A stretch of 64,000 bases of DNA, taken from assembly GCF_003385895.1 (NCBI RefSeq), contig NZ_QRDQ01000009.1, forward strand, positions 558,001 to 622,000, read 5' to 3'. The notes under the pieces are model-generated. The model saw only the letters and a program-made list of their open reading frames with translations. It was not told the DNA's origin and ran no database searches. The position numbers and the translations under genes are program-made. This document shows, one piece after another, positions 61,731 through 64,000 of this stretch (the stretch's first letter is position 1; each line of letters opens with the position of its first letter). The stretch is from Flavobacterium cutihirudinis. GTDB lineage: Bacteria; Bacteroidota; Bacteroidia; Flavobacteriales; Flavobacteriaceae.

Positions 61731-61773
61731 GAAGCTGCTTTTGATTACTATTTAAAATATCAAAAGCAGCTTC
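61731..61773. terminator. Bidirectional terminator-like hairpin
   Basis: Perfect 15-bp arms (61731-61745 and 61759-61773, GAAGCTGCTTTTGAT and its complement) enclose a 13-nt loop. It lies between the lipocalin-like gene (plus) and the AI-2E-family gene (minus). Confidence 0.8.
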
Positions 61774-61794
61774 AAAACTAATTTTACATCATAC

Positions 61795-62883
61795 TTATTC
61801 TATTATTTCAACAGTTTCTATTTTTTCAACAGCAGGATTATCATCCAACCATGCTGTAAATAGTTTATAACCAATAGAAAATATAATAGGCCCAACAAAA
61901 AGACCGATAAATCCGGACATTATAAAACCGCCTATTACACCCAGAAAAATTACAATCATAGGTACCAATGCCCCTTTTCCTAAAAGAAGCGGCTTTAGCA
62001 CATTATCCGAAAGCCCGCTGATAATAAAAAATACGGTCCAGAAAATAGCAGGACCAGAATCTCCAGCCGAGAATAAATAAATAATAACTCCAATATTGAT
62101 TATGATTGGCCCAATTTGCAGAATGGAAAATATCAAACATATTAAAGTTAAAAGCCCTGCGTAGGGAACATCTGCCATATACAGCCCAAAAGCCTGAATA
62201 ATAGTCTGAATTACAGCAACTCCTAAAATTCCTTTTACAACCTGATGAATCGTTGAAACGGTAATAACTTCAATTTCTTCGGCTTTGTTTCCTGCAATTT
62301 TTCTCAAAAATTTGACAACTAAATTTCTTGCATCAGTAGAAACCAATAAAATTCCGGCAATAATAACCGAAAGGATAAATTGAAGAAAAGCCATTCCCGA
62401 ACTCAAAACACTTTCCATAACTTTTTTTGACAATTCTTTTATTTGAACCTCATATTTAACCATCCCATCTTGCAAATCAACAGAAAGCAGATGCAAAAAG
62501 TCATACAATGGTTTTCCTACTATTGGCCAGTCTCTGATACTTTCGCCAGGAGGCGGAACCTTTAATGTACCAGCATCAAAACTGCTTTTCAATTCGACAA
62601 AATTGTTAATCGCCGAGCCTAGAAAATACACTACGGGCACTATCATTAATCCGACAATTGTTACGGTTATTATTATGGAAGCCAATGATTTTCGCCCTTT
62701 TAGTTTCTTTTGCAGAAAATTAAAAAACGGATAAAAAATAACTGCCAGAATAATTGCCCAAAGTATTGGCATGAAAAAAGGCAAAAGCAACGTAAAACAA
62801 AATCCTACAATCAGGAAGATAAAAAATAGTTGCAAAATAGTTTCAAAGAGTTCTTTTCGCTTATTAAGATTAGAATTTTCCAT
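61795..62883 (-). CDS. AI-2E/PerM-family membrane protein
   Basis: The 362-residue protein has eight predicted helices and the family layout: two pairs of N-terminal helices (FFIFLIVGFCFTLLLPFF and WAIILAVIFYPFF), a central soluble region and four C-terminal helices. KGRKSLASIIITVTIVGLMIVPVVYFLG and LLGKGALVPMIVIFLGVIGGFIMSGFIGLFVGPI are typical. Members export autoinducer-2 or act as ion or proton antiporters. The upstream gap holds two 7-bp repeat arrays. The transported species is unknown. Confidence 0.88.
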   Translation of the reverse strand: MENSNLNKRKELFETILQLFFIFLIVGFCFTLLLPFFMPILWAIILAVIFYPFFNFLQKKLKGRKSLASIIITVTIVGLMIVPVVYFLGSAINNFVELKSSFDAGTLKVPPPGESIRDWPIVGKPLYDFLHLLSVDLQDGMVKYEVQIKELSKKVMESVLSSGMAFLQFILSVIIAGILLVSTDARNLVVKFLRKIAGNKAEEIEVITVSTIHQVVKGILGVAVIQTIIQAFGLYMADVPYAGLLTLICLIFSILQIGPIIINIGVIIYLFSAGDSGPAIFWTVFFIISGLSDNVLKPLLLGKGALVPMIVIFLGVIGGFIMSGFIGLFVGPIIFSIGYKLFTAWLDDNPAVEKIETVEIIE

Positions 62884-62912
62884 TTTTACTTTTGTGTTAG
62901 ATGTATAATTAG

Positions 62913-63001
62913 GGTTATTGGTTGTTGGTTGTTGGTTGTTGGTTGTTGGTTGTTGGTTTTACATTCTTTGCTCTTTATTCTTTATTCTTTATTCTTTATT
63001 C
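62913..63001. repeat. Two adjacent 7-bp microsatellites
   Basis: GGTTATT is followed by five exact copies of GGTTGTT (62920-62954). A second array of four TTTATTC units lies at 62974-63001. Both sit in the 123-bp gap before the AI-2E-family gene. Repeats of this kind can change length by slippage and could shift promoter spacing; they may also just be a simple-sequence expansion. Confidence 0.85.
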
Positions 63002-63006
63002 TTTTC

Positions 63007-63699
63007 TCAGAGCTTTTTTTCCCGTGAGAAGTTGGCATCAGAGACGAGTCTTCCTATCAGAACTACTGGATACAAAACTCCGGTGAGCACTTCGAGTTGA
63101 ACCAGCGATCTTGCAATTGGATGCAGCGGAAGTATTTCTCCAAAACCTGTAGATGTAATTGTGATATAACTGAAATACAAAAAGTTAGCTTGTTCACTAT
63201 TGATATCAAACAATATCTCAGGCATTTGAAAAGCCCCTTCTATATGATTATAAACAAACAAATAAATAATGCTCCAAAAATTAACCAACAGCATATAAAC
63301 CACAATGGAACCCACAATGCGGTGCACATTTACGGGACCGGGTTCTAAAACTTTGGCTAAAACCAAAACAATTAAAAGCATTATTGAAATTAAAGACAGG
63401 CAAAAATCTATGAAAAACAAGAAGTTACTAGTATTGAAAAAGCTGATCCATTCAATGAGAATAAAAAGAAAAGGTACAATTGAAATCCGAATTGCTTGTT
63501 TTTTGTTTTTAGTCACAGAGATAATTCCGGCAAGCAAAAACAACATCCAAAAAATGTTCAAAACAACCATAAAGGAAGAATAACTCCCTAATAATGGAAT
63601 CGCCAAAAAATGCATGATAAAAAGTAAAAGCAACATTCCGCTAAGACCACTTTCTCTGGTCCAGAGACGAAATAACAAACGATTCTTTTTAAGCTCCAT
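63007..63699 (-). CDS. Potassium-channel-like membrane protein (Ion_trans_2)
   Basis: ATG 63699 (MELKKNRLLF) is chosen over an upstream TTG. The roughly 230-residue protein has six hydrophobic segments, with a pore loop near the C-terminus reading TSTGFGEILP, a variant of the T-x-G-Y-G selectivity filter, followed by the last helix (LEVLTGVLYPVVLIGRLV). No cytosolic regulatory domain (RCK or cyclic-nucleotide) is attached. It probably conducts potassium or another cation. Confidence 0.85.
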   Translation of the reverse strand: MELKKNRLLFRLWTRESGLSGMLLLLFIMHFLAIPLLGSYSSFMVVLNIFWMLFLLAGIISVTKNKKQAIRISIVPFLFILIEWISFFNTSNFLFFIDFCLSLISIMLLIVLVLAKVLEPGPVNVHRIVGSIVVYMLLVNFWSIIYLFVYNHIEGAFQMPEILFDINSEQANFLYFSYITITSTGFGEILPLHPIARSLVQLEVLTGVLYPVVLIGRLVSDANFSREKKL

Positions 63700-63730
63700 A
63701 ATTCTTTTCTCTTTTAAATTAAAAAACAAC

Positions 63731-64000
63731 TTAAATTGGTATTGGCTCTACTTCTACCCTTCCTATTGGTCTACGCCAAAGTTTAAACAACAGAATAATA
63801 AAAATTGGAAGGAAACATATTGCCGACATTACCAGATAAATATCTTTATAAGCCAGAAGAATAGCAGCCTGCGAAGTTTGATTGTATAGGCTTTTTTCTG
63901 CGTTTTTTGTTGCCTCGGCTTCTGATTGTCCCAGATACAAAAATTTGTTTTTTGAATTATTCAATTGTTTTTGCGCTTCCTGATTCATCGGTGTAAACTG
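63731..64000 (-). CDS. DHA2-type MFS multidrug exporter, C-terminal end
   Basis: The frame runs in from the right edge and ends at 63731. It shows the last part of a protein similar to EmrB: a periplasmic region (FTPMNQEAQKQLNN...) and a last membrane helix (YKDIYLVMSAICFLPIFIILLFKL), ending VEVEPIPI. About 90 residues are in view. EmrB-like exporters pump drugs with a membrane-fusion protein. The potassium-channel-like gene lies about 30 bp downstream. Confidence 0.75.
   Translation of the reverse strand, partial: QFTPMNQEAQKQLNNSKNKFLYLGQSEAEATKNAEKSLYNQTSQAAILLAYKDIYLVMSAICFLPIFIILLFKLWRRPIGRVEVEPIPI

Noticed and set aside
62830..63100. Plus-strand frames reading LLVVGCWLLVVG across the 7-bp repeats
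   Set aside because: They are translations of the microsatellite, overlap the start of the AI-2E-family gene on the other strand and have no family features.

Overview
The window looks like chromosome from a Flavobacterium-type member of the Bacteroidetes. The evidence is AT-rich intergenic DNA, SusC/SusD outer-membrane pairs, two large secreted proteins ending in type IX secretion (T9SS) sorting domains, many lipoproteins, promoter elements of the TTTG/TAnnTTTG kind and few purine-rich ribosome binding sites. I saw no rRNA, tRNA, CRISPR array, insertion sequence or prophage.

Region 1 (1-14.9 kb, minus strand) is a carbohydrate-utilisation locus with a divergent AraC-type regulator at 15.0 kb. 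It encodes an RraA-fold aldolase-like protein, a GH2 beta-galactosidase-type enzyme, an enolase-superfamily sugar-acid dehydratase, a Tat-exported GH116 beta-glucosidase-type enzyme, an RbsD/FucU-like lipoprotein, an SMP-30 lactonase, KDG kinase, KDPG aldolase, a sodium/solute symporter with a small membrane partner, and a SusC receptor cut by the window edge. Together these describe release of a sugar from a beta-glycoside and its oxidation through lactone, aldonate, KDG and KDPG to pyruvate and glyceraldehyde-3-phosphate. The sugar dehydrogenase for the first oxidation is not in view.

Region 2 (16.2-25.4 kb) is a surface module: a secreted tail-collar protein, a 1727-residue T9SS adhesin with 13 tandem HYR-like repeats, and an outer-membrane beta-barrel protein, all minus strand. 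A TPR/transmembrane/HTH regulator lies on the other side of the divergent region. Two lipoproteins (25.4-27.7 kb) follow; one carries a metzincin zinc motif.

Region 3 (27.8-46.7 kb, minus strand) is a nearly complete sialic-acid utilisation operon. In transcription order it holds SusC and SusD (NanO/NanU-like), N-acetylneuraminate lyase, NanM-like mutarotase, MFS transporter, two-domain sialate O-acetylesterase, AGE-family epimerase, GH33 sialidase, NagA and an EamA transporter, headed by a ROK-family repressor. A perfect palindrome lies between the repressor and susC, and a hairpin followed by a T-tract lies just before susC.

Region 4 (46.8-64 kb) is mostly housekeeping and stress functions. 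It has a class I ribonucleotide reductase (nrdB-nrdA) with four DnaA-box-like repeats upstream; an AraC regulator with an NmrA-like oxidoreductase and a small membrane protein; a TetR/small protein/MFS efflux operon; an L,D-transpeptidase-like protein; a Tyr/Asn/Gly-rich secreted protein; an NTF2-like lipoprotein; a receiver-only response regulator with a six-PAS histidine kinase; an AI-2E-family membrane protein; a potassium-channel-like protein; and the C-terminal end of a DHA2-type MFS exporter.
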